Of a stretch of 64,000 bases of DNA, positions 53,766-61,731 are shown in pieces. The notes beneath the pieces are model-generated. The model worked only from the letters and a program-made list of their open reading frames with translations. It was not told where the DNA came from and made no database searches. Both the position numbers and the translations under genes were made by a program. Location: NCBI RefSeq assembly GCF_001644225.1, contig NZ_LSTV01000002.1, forward strand, positions 17,545 through 81,544, in the 5' to 3' direction. How positions within the stretch are numbered: position 1 is the first letter of the stretch; every line of letters starts with the position of its first letter. This stretch comes from Microbacterium oleivorans. Lineage in GTDB: Bacteria; Actinomycetota; Actinomycetes; Actinomycetales; Microbacteriaceae.

Positions 53766-54254
53766 ATGACCACGCCCGGCCCCGCGCCCGACCCGCACGG
53801 CGAACTCCCGATCGACGGCGACATCGCCGATGCCGCGCGGCCGGTGCATCTCGCGTGGCCGTCGATCCTGCTCGTGCTCATCGGCGGGACCGTCGGCACG
53901 GCCGCCCGCGAGGGACTGTCGCTCGCGATCCCCTCGGTCGGCGGCATCCCCGTCGCGATCCTCGCGATCAACATCGTCGGCGCACTCTTCCTCGGGGCAC
54001 TCCTCGAGGCCCTGGCGCGACGCGGGCCCGATCTCGGTCGCCGCCGCGCGCTGCGCCTGCTGCTCGGCACGGGGTTCGCGGGCGGGTTCACGACGTACAG
54101 TGCGCTCGCCGTCGACAGCGGCCTGCTGCTGACCGATGGCGACCCGATCGCCGGCATCCTGTACGCGGTCGGCACCGTCGTCGTCGGCGCTCTCGCGACT
54201 GTCGCCGGCATCGCACTCGGCGCGGCCCAGCACCGCAGGGCGGCGACCCGATGA
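53766..54254 (+). CDS. crcB: Fluoride ion channel CrcB/FluC, subunit 1
   Basis: A 162-residue FluC/CrcB protein with four membrane segments after an acidic, Pro-rich tail. Family motifs: GGTVGTAAREGL (first helix), AINIVGALFLGALLEAL (pore Asn) and GTGFAGGFTTYSALAVDS (break helix). It exports fluoride as a dual-topology dimer; with the second crcB immediately downstream the pair probably forms a heterodimer of opposite orientation. Start ATG 53766; the stop overlaps the next start (ATGA). No fluoride riboswitch is visible upstream. Confidence 0.92.
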   Translation: MTTPGPAPDPHGELPIDGDIADAARPVHLAWPSILLVLIGGTVGTAAREGLSLAIPSVGGIPVAILAINIVGALFLGALLEALARRGPDLGRRRALRLLLGTGFAGGFTTYSALAVDSGLLLTDGDPIAGILYAVGTVVVGALATVAGIALGAAQHRRAATR

Positions 54255-54634
54255 CGCCGGGCCTGTTCCTCGCCCTCTCGCTCGCGGGGGGCGTCGGCGC
54301 CGCGCTGCGTCTCGTGATCGACGGCGCCGTGAAGGCGCGTGTGCGCACGGCGCTCCCCGTCGGCACGCTCCTCATCAACGTGGCGGGCTCGTTCGTGCTC
54401 GGCGTGGTGACCGAGCTCGCCCTCGGCGGTGTCCTCGACGATGCCTGGCGACTCGTGATCGGCACGGGCCTGTGCGGCGGGTTCACGACGTTCAGCACGG
54501 CGAGCTTCGAGACGGTGCGCCTCGTGCAGGAACGCCGGTACGCGCTCGGCGCGATAAACGCGGTCGGGATGCTGGTGCTCGCCGTCGGGGCGGGGCTTCT
54601 CGGCATCCTGCTGGGTCGCGTCCTGACCCCCTGA
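54251..54634 (+). CDS. crcB: Fluoride ion channel CrcB/FluC, subunit 2
   Basis: A 127-residue FluC/CrcB protein of standard length: GGVGAALRLVIDG, LLINVAGSFVLGVVTEL with the pore Asn, and GTGLCGGFTTFSTASFETVRL, the best match to the family signature. Partner of the preceding gene. Tandem crcB pairs are common in actinobacteria and Gram-positives. Not obviously linked to sugar use; inserted between the exporter and the oxidoreductase. Confidence 0.94.
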   Translation: MTPGLFLALSLAGGVGAALRLVIDGAVKARVRTALPVGTLLINVAGSFVLGVVTELALGGVLDDAWRLVIGTGLCGGFTTFSTASFETVRLVQERRYALGAINAVGMLVLAVGAGLLGILLGRVLTP

Positions 54635-54666
54635 GCCGGGACGGATGTCGCCGCGGAACGACACGG

Positions 54667-54680
54667 GGAAAGCGCTTGCT
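54667..54680 (+). promoter_or_regulatory. LacI-type operator upstream of the oxidoreductase-PmoA gene
   Basis: GGAAAGCGCTTGCT, the same AAGCGCTT core as at 31236, 31364, 43423 and 58925, lies 33 bp before the GTG at 54714, within the 79-bp gap after crcB. It indicates sugar-responsive control of the downstream gene independent of crcB. Confidence 0.65.
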
Positions 54681-54713
54681 GGCATACTCGAAGGAGCCGA
54701 CGAAGGAGTCCCC

Positions 54714-56672
54714 GTGACCGTCCCCCGACGAACCCGCATCGTCCTCGCCGGAGCCCAGGGCTTCGGCACCGTCCACCTCGAGAACCTGCGCCGCCTCGGC
54801 GAGCGCGTCGAGCTCGTCGCCGTCGCCGACCCGACCCCCGTACCGCCCGAGAACCTGCCCGCCGGCACGCAGGCGTTCGCCTCGCTCGCCGACGCGCTCG
54901 ACGCCGTCGACGACATCCACGTCGTGATCGTCGCGACGCCGCTGCACACCCACGCGGCGCTCGCGGGACTCGTCGTCTCGCGCGGCATCGACCTGTACCT
55001 CGAGAAGCCGCCGGTGCTCTCGTCGAGCGACTTCGCCGTGCTGGCCGAGGCGGCCGCCGCCTCGGGGTCGCGGATCCAGGTCGGGTTCCAGAGCCTCGGC
55101 TCGCTCGCGATCCCCGCCCTCATCGCCGACGAGTTCGGACTCGGACCCATCCAGGCGATCGGCGCGGTCGGGCTCTGGTGCCGCGACCAGGCCTACTGGG
55201 CGCGCAGCCGCTGGGCGGGCCGCCGCACCCTCGACGGCTTCCCCGTGCTCGACGGCGTCGTCGCCAACCCGCTCGCGCACGCCACCGCGACCGCCCTCGC
55301 CGTCGCGCAGTCGACCTCGGCGTCGGACGTCAACCAGGTCACCGCCGACCTCTACCGCGCCAACGACATCGAGGGCGACGACACCAGCGTCATCCGCCTG
55401 TCGACCGGCCGCGGCATCCGCGTCACTTCCGCCCTCACCCTCTGCGCCGAGCAGGACGAGGACCCGTACGTCCTCATCCGCGGCACCCGCGGATCCGCGA
55501 AGTTCTTCTACACCGAGGACGTCGTCGAGACCGCCGACCGTCGCGTCGAGTTCGGCCGCATCGACCTCGTCGAGAACCTGCTCGACCACCGCGACCACGG
55601 CACGCCGATGCTCGCTCCGCTGCACGAGACCGGCGCGTTCGTCCGGGTGATGGATGCCGTCGCCGACACCGACCCCGTCGCGATCGATGCGGCGCACGTC
55701 AGCTGGAACGAGAGCGGCCCCTCCCCGCGGATCGTGCTGGCCGGCGTCCGCGACGCGGTCGAGCGCGCCGTCGACGCCGAGGCGACCTTCGCGGAGCTGC
55801 ACCTGCCGTGGGCGGCGCAGACCGAACCCGCCGTTCTGGCGGACCTCGCCGCGTCGGACGCGGCGCCGCATCCGGTCGCCGTCCTCGTCGACGGCGCCGA
55901 CGTGACCCGCTCGTCGAGCCCGCGGCCCTACCTCCACCCCGTCCGCACCCCCGTGGGTGTCGTCGTGACCGACATGCACCCGGCCGACCACGACTGGCAC
56001 CTGGGCATCAGCGTCACGCTGCAGGACGTCTCGGGCGTCAACTTCTGGGGCGGTCGCACCTACACCCCCGGACGCGACTACGTGTGGCGCGACGACCACG
56101 GGCGCATCGTCGCGACGCGCGTCGAAGGCGCGGCATCCGCTCTCGAGGCCGAGTTCGCGTGGATCGGTCGCGACGGCGCGCACATGGTGACCGAGTGCCG
56201 ACGGATGACGGTGGCCGAGGCCGGGCCCGGTGCGACCACGATCGACCTGTCGTTCGAGCTCACCACGCGGGCGGGCACGCTGCACCTCGGCGGCCCGGGC
56301 AGCAACGGCCGCGTCGGCGGCGGCTACGGCGGGCTGTCGTGGCGCCTGCCGGCCGCGTCGGACGTCGACGTCCGCACGTCGGCGGCGCGCGGGGAGGAGG
56401 CGGTGCACGGCACGGTCGCCCCCTGGCTCGCCTGGTCCGCGCAGTTCGAGGGCGGCCCTGCGACGGTCGCGATGGCGCCGCTCGATGAGGACTCGGCCGC
56501 CGACCCGTGGTTCGTCCGCGTCGCCGGGTACCCCGGGATCGGCGCGGCGCTCGCCTGGGACCGCGCGGTCACGCTGGCCCCCGGCATCCCCGTGTCGCGC
56601 TCGTACCGCCTGCTCGTCGCCGACGGCCGCCTGTCGGACGACGAGGTCGTCGCCGCTTTGCGGCTCGGCTGA
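54714..56672 (+). CDS. Gfo/Idh/MocA oxidoreductase fused to a PmoA-like (DUF6807) domain
   Basis: A 652-residue two-domain protein. Residues 1-350: Rossmann-fold oxidoreductase with VLAGAQGFGTVHLENL (10-25), VIVATPLHTH and the catalytic EKP (97-99), C-terminal half with WARSRWAGRRTLDGFPVLDGV. Residues about 380-652: a beta-rich domain like the PmoA/DUF6807 family (SSPRPYLHPVRTPVGVVVTDMHPADHDWHLGI, VNFWGGRTYTPGRDYVW). The two families are often separate neighbouring genes; here they are one chain. GTG 54714 follows GAAGGAGTCCCC. Likely acts on a sugar or sugar acid from pectin; reaction unknown. Confidence 0.85.
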   Translation: MTVPRRTRIVLAGAQGFGTVHLENLRRLGERVELVAVADPTPVPPENLPAGTQAFASLADALDAVDDIHVVIVATPLHTHAALAGLVVSRGIDLYLEKPPVLSSSDFAVLAEAAAASGSRIQVGFQSLGSLAIPALIADEFGLGPIQAIGAVGLWCRDQAYWARSRWAGRRTLDGFPVLDGVVANPLAHATATALAVAQSTSASDVNQVTADLYRANDIEGDDTSVIRLSTGRGIRVTSALTLCAEQDEDPYVLIRGTRGSAKFFYTEDVVETADRRVEFGRIDLVENLLDHRDHGTPMLAPLHETGAFVRVMDAVADTDPVAIDAAHVSWNESGPSPRIVLAGVRDAVERAVDAEATFAELHLPWAAQTEPAVLADLAASDAAPHPVAVLVDGADVTRSSSPRPYLHPVRTPVGVVVTDMHPADHDWHLGISVTLQDVSGVNFWGGRTYTPGRDYVWRDDHGRIVATRVEGAASALEAEFAWIGRDGAHMVTECRRMTVAEAGPGATTIDLSFELTTRAGTLHLGGPGSNGRVGGGYGGLSWRLPAASDVDVRTSAARGEEAVHGTVAPWLAWSAQFEGGPATVAMAPLDEDSAADPWFVRVAGYPGIGAALAWDRAVTLAPGIPVSRSYRLLVADGRLSDDEVVAALRLG

Positions 56673-56696
56673 CGCGCGGGCGGCGCGGGCGAAGCG

Positions 56697-56944
56697 GCGC
56701 GAAAGCGCGACGCGCTGCCGAAAGCGCCCCCGGAATGCGCGGCAACAACCGGCGCTCTCGGCACGGACGGGCGCTTTCGCGCGTCAAGAAGCGTGCGCTG
56801 CGGGGCGCCGTCCCGCCCCTCCGCTGCCCCGCGCCCTCGCGCGAAAGCCCCGCACCCCCGCGCGACAGCGCCACACGATGCCGAAAGCGCCCCCGAGTGC
56901 GCCGCAACAACCGGCGCTCTCGGCACGGACGCGCGCTCTCGCGT
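56697..56944. repeat. Two direct repeats, 163 bp apart, each with an internal hairpin
   Basis: This 356-bp gap holds no gene. A unit of about 85 bp starts at 56697 and again at 56860. Each contains GCCGAAAGCGCC, the spacer CAACAACC, then GGCGCTCTCGGCACGGAC and GCGCT(T/C)TCGCG. Within each unit GCCGAAAGCGCC (56717-56728; 56880-56891) pairs with GGCGCTCTCGGC with one wobble. The intervening DNA is full of GCGCGAAAGC variants. It lies between convergent genes and resembles a repetitive extragenic element. Confidence 0.75.
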
Positions 56945-57028
56945 GCACGCGACGAGCGGATGCCGGCACGCAACGCCCGCGCGCACCGAAGGCGGCGACC
57001 CCGCGGCCGCCGCCTTCGCGCAGACGTC

Positions 57029-57946
57029 TTACTTGATGCCGGTCGTGGCGATGCCGCGGATGAGGAAGCGCTGCCCGAAGAGGAACGCCAGGAACACCGG
57101 CACGAGCGAGACCACCGACATCGCGAACATGCCGCCGAAGTTCGAGGCTCCCTGGGCCGACATGAACTGCCGGAGCGCCAGCGGCACCGTGAACAGATCG
57201 GGGTTGTTCAGGTAGATGAGGGCGCCGAAGAAGTCGTTCCATACCCAGACGAAGGTGAAGATCGCCGTCGTCGCGAGGGCGGGCGTCATCATCGGCAGCA
57301 GGATCTGCAGGAAGATGCGTGCGTGACCGGCGCCGTCGATGCGGGCGGCCTCATCGAGGTCGCGGGGGATGCCGCGGATGAACTGCACCATCAGGAAGAT
57401 GAAGAACGCGTCGGTCGCCAGGGCCTTGGGCAGGATGAGCGGCCAGAACGTGTTCACCATGCCGAGCTGGCTGAACATGATGTACTGCGGCACGATCACG
57501 ATGTGCACGGGCAGCATGATCGTGACGAGCATGATCGCGAACATCGTGCGCTTGAAGTGGAAGTTCAGCCGCGCGAAGGCGTACGCCGCCATCGAGCACG
57601 AGATCAGGTTGCCGACGATCGATCCGGCGACCACGACGATCGAGTTCCAGAGGTAGGTGCCGAACGAGGGCGACAGGGCGTTCCAGCCCTCGGTGTAGTT
57701 CGAGATCTCGAACGACAGCGGCCAGAGGCCCGGCAGACGGAAGATCTCGTCGTTGGGGCGCAGCGAGCTGACGACCATCCACAGCAGCGGGTAGAGCATC
57801 AGCGCGGACGTCGCGATCAGGAAGACGTGCCGGGCGACGACGCTCACCTTCGAGCGACCGCCGAGGGCGGCGGACTGCCGGCGACGGATGCGCTGCCGCT
57901 CCTGGGCGAAGCGCCGGTCGCGGGTCGTGATCAGTTCAGTCGTCAT
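57029..57946 (-). CDS. Sugar ABC importer permease, UgpE type
   Basis: A 305-residue permease with basic tail, six membrane segments, LPVHIVIVPQYIMFSQLGMVNTFWPLILP and EAA loop EAARIDGAGHARIFLQILLP. It overlaps its partner by 11 bp. Close relative of the permease at 40049. The binding protein for this pair is the divergent gene at 60379. Confidence 0.9.
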   Translation of the reverse strand: MTTELITTRDRRFAQERQRIRRRQSAALGGRSKVSVVARHVFLIATSALMLYPLLWMVVSSLRPNDEIFRLPGLWPLSFEISNYTEGWNALSPSFGTYLWNSIVVVAGSIVGNLISCSMAAYAFARLNFHFKRTMFAIMLVTIMLPVHIVIVPQYIMFSQLGMVNTFWPLILPKALATDAFFIFLMVQFIRGIPRDLDEAARIDGAGHARIFLQILLPMMTPALATTAIFTFVWVWNDFFGALIYLNNPDLFTVPLALRQFMSAQGASNFGGMFAMSVVSLVPVFLAFLFGQRFLIRGIATTGIK

Positions 57947-58871
57947 AGAACACCCACAGCTTGGAGAGAGCGAAGTTCACGGCCGTGAAGCCCGCGATGA
58001 TGGCGACGAGCAGCCAGGCCATGGCCGAGGCGTAGCCCATGTCGAACGCCGTGAACCCCTTCTGGTAGAGGTACAGCGTGTAGAAGAGGGTCGAGTCCGA
58101 CGGACCGCCGGAGCCGCCCGAGATGATGAAGGCCTGCGTGAAGGCCTGGAAGGCCCCGATCATCGACAGCACGAGGTTGAAGAAGACGATGGGGCTCAGC
58201 AGCGGCAGCGTGATGGAGAAGAACTGCCGCACGGGGCCGGCGCCGTCGACGGACGCCGCCTCGTAGTACATGACCGGGATCTGCCGGAGTCCCGCGAGGA
58301 AGATCACCATCGGGGCGCCGAAGCCCCAGACGCTCAGCAGGATGATGGTCGACAGGGCGGTGTCGGGGTTCGAGATCCAGCCCGGCCCCTCGATGCCGAA
58401 GACCGCGAGGAACTGGTTGACGATGCCGTCGACGCCGAAGATCTGCTTCCACAGGATCGCGACGGCCACCGACGAGCCGAGCAGCGACGGCAGGTAGAAC
58501 ATCGAGCGGTAGAACGCGAGTCCGCGCAGCCCCTTGTCGAGCAGCAGCGCGACGCCGAGGGCGGCGGCCATCGCGAGCGGGACGCCGACGAGCACGTAGA
58601 CGAAGGTCACACCGAGGGATGCCGCAAGCCTCGGGTCCTGCGCCATGCGCACGTAATTGTCGAGCCCGATCCACTCGGGGGCGTTGAAGAGGTCGTACTT
58701 CGTGAACGACAGGTAGAGAGATGCCAGGATCGGCAGCACCGTCACGAGGATCAGACCGAGCAGCCACGGCGCCAGGAAGACGAGTGCCGCCTTCGTGTCC
58801 TTCGGTCGCTCGCGCGGCCCTCGTTTGCCGCCGCCGCGGCGCAGCTGGGACAGCTCGCTGATCGCGCTCAT
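57936..58871 (-). CDS. Sugar ABC importer permease, UgpA type
   Basis: A 311-residue permease: six membrane segments, LYLSFTKYDLFNAPEWIGLDNYVRM, EAA loop EAASVDGAGPVRQFFSITLP, SGGSGGPSDSTLFYTLYLYQKGF. ATG 58871 follows CGAGGAGGACCCGG; in-frame codons upstream overlap the divergent esterase gene and are rejected. Close relative of 40978. Transcribed from the promoter/operator at 58925-58970. Confidence 0.9.
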   Translation of the reverse strand: MSAISELSQLRRGGGKRGPRERPKDTKAALVFLAPWLLGLILVTVLPILASLYLSFTKYDLFNAPEWIGLDNYVRMAQDPRLAASLGVTFVYVLVGVPLAMAAALGVALLLDKGLRGLAFYRSMFYLPSLLGSSVAVAILWKQIFGVDGIVNQFLAVFGIEGPGWISNPDTALSTIILLSVWGFGAPMVIFLAGLRQIPVMYYEAASVDGAGPVRQFFSITLPLLSPIVFFNLVLSMIGAFQAFTQAFIISGGSGGPSDSTLFYTLYLYQKGFTAFDMGYASAMAWLLVAIIAGFTAVNFALSKLWVFYDD

Positions 58872-58924
58872 CCGGGTCCTCCTCGACACTTCCGACGGTC
58901 GTCTGCGACCGCCGTCATCACGCT

Positions 58925-58970
58925 CAGAAAGCGCTTTCTGTGACGATACACTATCGAGCGGAGCGCACAA
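58925..58970 (-). promoter_or_regulatory. Perfect LacI operator and likely promoter for the leftward permease genes
   Basis: CAGAAAGCGCTTTCTG (58925-58940) is a perfect 16-bp palindrome, the best operator in the window. On the minus strand TTGTGC (58965-58970) and TATCGT (58943-58948), 16 bp apart, are candidate -35/-10 boxes ending 2 bp before it. It may also control the divergent esterase. Confidence 0.72.
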
Positions 58971-58997
58971 GGCGATCCCCGAAGACGAGGAGCCGCG

Positions 58998-60128
58998 ATG
59001 GCCGATCCCGCCCGTGACGACGAGCAGCCGCAGAGTCTCGGACCGATCGCCGGCTACGGCGACTGGCCCGCGTTCCTCGCCCGCGAAGACGTGCCGGCGG
59101 ACGGCCCCGGGCTCCGTCCGGCCCTCGCCCGCGCGCTCGGGCTGCGGCGGGCGGCGGCGGGCGATCTGCGGGTCGAGCGCGAGTGGCGGACGGACGGCAT
59201 CCACGGCCGCGAACTCACCTGGCAGCTGCCCTACGGTCCGCGCACACGGGCCTGGCTGCTGCGACCCGACGACGACGGCCGCCCCCTGCCCGGACTGCTG
59301 GGGCTGCACTGCCACGGCGGCGTGCGTTCGGTCGGCGCGGAGCAGCTGGTCGAGACCGACCGCGAGCCGCACCCCTCGGCATCCCATCTCCGCGACGCGG
59401 TCTACGGTGGCCGGGCCGTCGCGAACGACCTCGCCCGCGACGGCTTCGTCGTGCTGGCGCACGACACGTTCTCCTGGGGCAGTCGCGCATTCGACCTCTC
59501 GCATCCGACGCCGCGGCTGGCCGGGCTCATCGCCGCGCGCGAGGCGCTGTGGCGCGAGGAGGGCGTCGCCCCGACCGACGCCGAGCGGTTCGACGCGATC
59601 GCGTCGCTGCACGAGGATTCCCTCGCGAAGGCGGCCGGCATGCTCGGCACCTCGCTCACCGGGGCCGTCGCGACCGACGACCTGGCCGCGTTCGACGTGC
59701 TCGCCGGATCCGAGGGGGTGGATGCCGCGCGCCTCGGCACATTCGGACTCTCGGGCGGCGGCGGGCGCGCCGTGCTGCTGCGCGCCCTCGACGACCGCGT
59801 CCGCGCAACGGTCGTCACGTGCATGATGGCGACCTTCTCGTCGATCGTGCCGAGCGAGCTCGACACCCACTCGTGGCTGCTGAACAGCCCCGGCATCCGT
59901 GCCGCCGGCGACCTGCCCGAGATCGCGGCATCCGCTGCTCCGCGCGACCTGCTGGTGCAGTACGGCGAGCGAGATCCGCTGTTCCCGGTCGGGGGGATGC
60001 GGGATGCCGACCGGGCCCTCGCGGGGACGCCCGGCTACCGCGGCTCGTTCTTCGACGACGGTCACGTGTCGAGCGTCGCGATGCAGGACGAGGCGCGGGC
60101 GTTCTTCGCGGCGACGCTCGCGGTGTGA
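58998..60128 (+). CDS. Alpha/beta hydrolase, probable carbohydrate acetylesterase
   Basis: A 376-residue alpha/beta hydrolase of the dienelactone-hydrolase/acetyl-xylan-esterase-like group. Oxyanion motif GLHCHGG (about 102-108); nucleophile Ser252 in GLSGGGG; acid Asp326 in YGERDPLFP; His356 in FFDDGHVSS. No signal peptide, so it acts on imported sugars or intracellular esters. Located between the permease pair and their binding protein, it probably removes acetyl or methyl esters from the imported pectic oligosaccharide. ATG 58998 has GACGAGGAG upstream. Confidence 0.85.
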   Translation: MADPARDDEQPQSLGPIAGYGDWPAFLAREDVPADGPGLRPALARALGLRRAAAGDLRVEREWRTDGIHGRELTWQLPYGPRTRAWLLRPDDDGRPLPGLLGLHCHGGVRSVGAEQLVETDREPHPSASHLRDAVYGGRAVANDLARDGFVVLAHDTFSWGSRAFDLSHPTPRLAGLIAAREALWREEGVAPTDAERFDAIASLHEDSLAKAAGMLGTSLTGAVATDDLAAFDVLAGSEGVDAARLGTFGLSGGGGRAVLLRALDDRVRATVVTCMMATFSSIVPSELDTHSWLLNSPGIRAAGDLPEIAASAAPRDLLVQYGERDPLFPVGGMRDADRALAGTPGYRGSFFDDGHVSSVAMQDEARAFFAATLAV

Positions 60129-60150
60129 CCCAAGCGAGACACAACGATCG

Positions 60151-60232
60151 TTGACAATCGCGACGCGACGGCGCTACGGTCCGTCAGTAAGCGTTTTCTC
60201 AGTGGTGAGAGAACAGCCGAGAAAACGTTTGA
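60151..60232 (+). promoter_or_regulatory. Promoter with two downstream LacI-type operators
   Basis: TTGACA (60151-60156) and TACGGT (60175-60180), 18 bp apart. AGTAAGCGTTTTCTCA (60186-60201) starts 5 bp later, and its inverted partner GAGAAAACGTTTGA (60219-60232) lies 17 bp further. Two operators of opposite orientation suggest cooperative LacI binding over the start region of the binding-protein message. Confidence 0.72.
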
Positions 60233-60248
60233 TCCGCGAAGGAGCGGC

Positions 60249-60368
60249 ATGACCTCGATCACCTTCGGCCCGACCCGACACGATCACCCGGCCACCGGTC
60301 GATCGACCCTCCGCTCCGCCCGGATCACCCCTGTCCTGCTGCGCGCCCTTCGCCGCCGCACCGTCTGA
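60249..60368 (+). CDS. Small ORF of 39 residues preceding the binding-protein gene
   Basis: ATG 60249 is preceded by GCGAAGGAGCGGC, a good ribosome site, and the frame ends at TGA 60366-60368, 10 bp before the binding-protein ATG with its own GAGGA overlapping the stop. The peptide starts MTSITFGPTRHD and ends in an Arg-rich LLRALRRRTV. It resembles no family I know. It may be a leader peptide that couples ribosome loading to the next gene, or chance; the ribosome site makes translation plausible. Confidence 0.5.
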   Translation: MTSITFGPTRHDHPATGRSTLRSARITPVLLRALRRRTV

Positions 60369-60378
60369 GAGGAACCCC

Positions 60379-61662
60379 ATGAAGAACCGACGCCTCCTCG
60401 CCCTCGCCGCTGCCGGCGTGGCGCTGGCTGTCACACTGACCGGTTGCGGCGGTGGCTCCGGCGCCGGCAACGGCGACGAGAAGATCACCCTCCGCTTCGC
60501 GTGGTGGGGCAGCGACGAGCTGAACGCCATCAAGGACGAGCAGATCAAGCTGTTCGAGAAGGCGCACCCGAACATCACCGTCGAGGGTGAGCCGAGCGAG
60601 TACAACGGCTATTACGACAAGCTCGCCACGCAGGTCGCCGGCGGCGGCGCGCCCGACGCGCTGCAGATCACGTACGACGCGTTGCCGCTCTACGTGAGCA
60701 AGAACGCGATCGCCGACATCAGCGGCGATGTCGACCAGGAGAAGTTCCAGGCCGGTTCGCTCGACGCGGGCATCATCGACGGCAAGCTGTACGCACTGCC
60801 GACCGGTGTCGGTTCGCGCGGCATCATCGTCAACCCGGCCGTCTTCGAGGCCGCGGGCGTCGAGCTCCCCGACGACACGTCGTGGACGTGGGACGACTAC
60901 ATCGAGATCGCCGAGGAGATCTCCGACAAGGCCGGCGACGGCGTCTACGGGTCGTCCGCGATCTCGAACGACCAGTCACTCATGGCGTTCGCGCGTCAGA
61001 ACGGCGAGGACCTCTACACGGCCGACGGCAAGTTCGGTGTGAGCGAGGCGACGGCGCAGAAGTTCTTCGAGTTCTCGAAGGACCTGCAGGACTCGGGCGG
61101 TTCGCCCGACGCGTCGACGGCTGCGGAGGACGCGTCGGCGTCGCTCGAGCAGAGCCTCATGGGTCAGGGCAAGATCGGCATGACGTTCGCGCCGCTGAAC
61201 TTCATCGGCATCTACGCGGGCGCCTCGGGTCAGGAGCTGAAGATCCTCAACGTGCCCGGTGACAGCGCCGGCAAGGTGGGTCTCGTCATCCAGCCGACCG
61301 TCCAGTACGCGGTGTACTCGAAGTCGAAGCACCCGAAGGAAGCGGCCATGCTGATCGACTTCCTGCTGAACAGCGAGGAGGCGGGCCCGCTCAACAAGCT
61401 GACCCTCGGCATCCCCGCCGACCCGACGGTGCTCGAGGCGATCACGCCCGACCTGACCGACTCCGAGAAGGAGCAGGTGGCCTTCATCGACCGGCTGTCG
61501 CAGGCCGGCGGCACGCCGCAGAACCCGATCGCGCTGCCGACCTCGCAGCTCGGCCCGATCATCACGAAGCTGCTCGACGACGTCACGTTCGGCAAGACGA
61601 CTCCGGCGGATGCCGCCAAGGAGCTCATCTCGCAGGTCGACACGGCGCTCGCCGCGAGCTGA
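60379..61662 (+). CDS. Sugar ABC importer substrate-binding lipoprotein
   Basis: A 427-residue solute-binding protein; signal peptide with lipobox TLTGC (Cys23), Gly/Ser linker, then KITLRFAWWGSDELNAIKDEQIKLF and WTWDDYIEIAEEI. Similar to UgpB/YesO-like binders of pectic sugars. GAGGAAC precedes the ATG. It is separated from its permeases (57029, 57936), which are divergent beyond the esterase. Ends in a strong hairpin before the acetylesterase gene. Confidence 0.92.
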   Translation: MKNRRLLALAAAGVALAVTLTGCGGGSGAGNGDEKITLRFAWWGSDELNAIKDEQIKLFEKAHPNITVEGEPSEYNGYYDKLATQVAGGGAPDALQITYDALPLYVSKNAIADISGDVDQEKFQAGSLDAGIIDGKLYALPTGVGSRGIIVNPAVFEAAGVELPDDTSWTWDDYIEIAEEISDKAGDGVYGSSAISNDQSLMAFARQNGEDLYTADGKFGVSEATAQKFFEFSKDLQDSGGSPDASTAAEDASASLEQSLMGQGKIGMTFAPLNFIGIYAGASGQELKILNVPGDSAGKVGLVIQPTVQYAVYSKSKHPKEAAMLIDFLLNSEEAGPLNKLTLGIPADPTVLEAITPDLTDSEKEQVAFIDRLSQAGGTPQNPIALPTSQLGPIITKLLDDVTFGKTTPADAAKELISQVDTALAAS

Positions 61663-61668
61663 CAGACG

Positions 61669-61702
61669 GATGCGGCGGTCGGGATCTCCCGGCCGCCGCA
61701 TC
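61669..61702 (+). terminator. Strong hairpin after the binding-protein gene
   Basis: GATGCGGCGGTCGGGA (61669-61684) pairs with TCCCGGCCGCCGCATC (61687-61702): a 16-bp stem with one wobble and a 2-base loop. It sits 6 bp after the binding-protein stop and before the acetylesterase, as at 42004 and 45868. No T-run. Confidence 0.75.
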
Positions 61703-61731
61703 GCCATGTTCGGGAGCATCGGAGGATGCGG

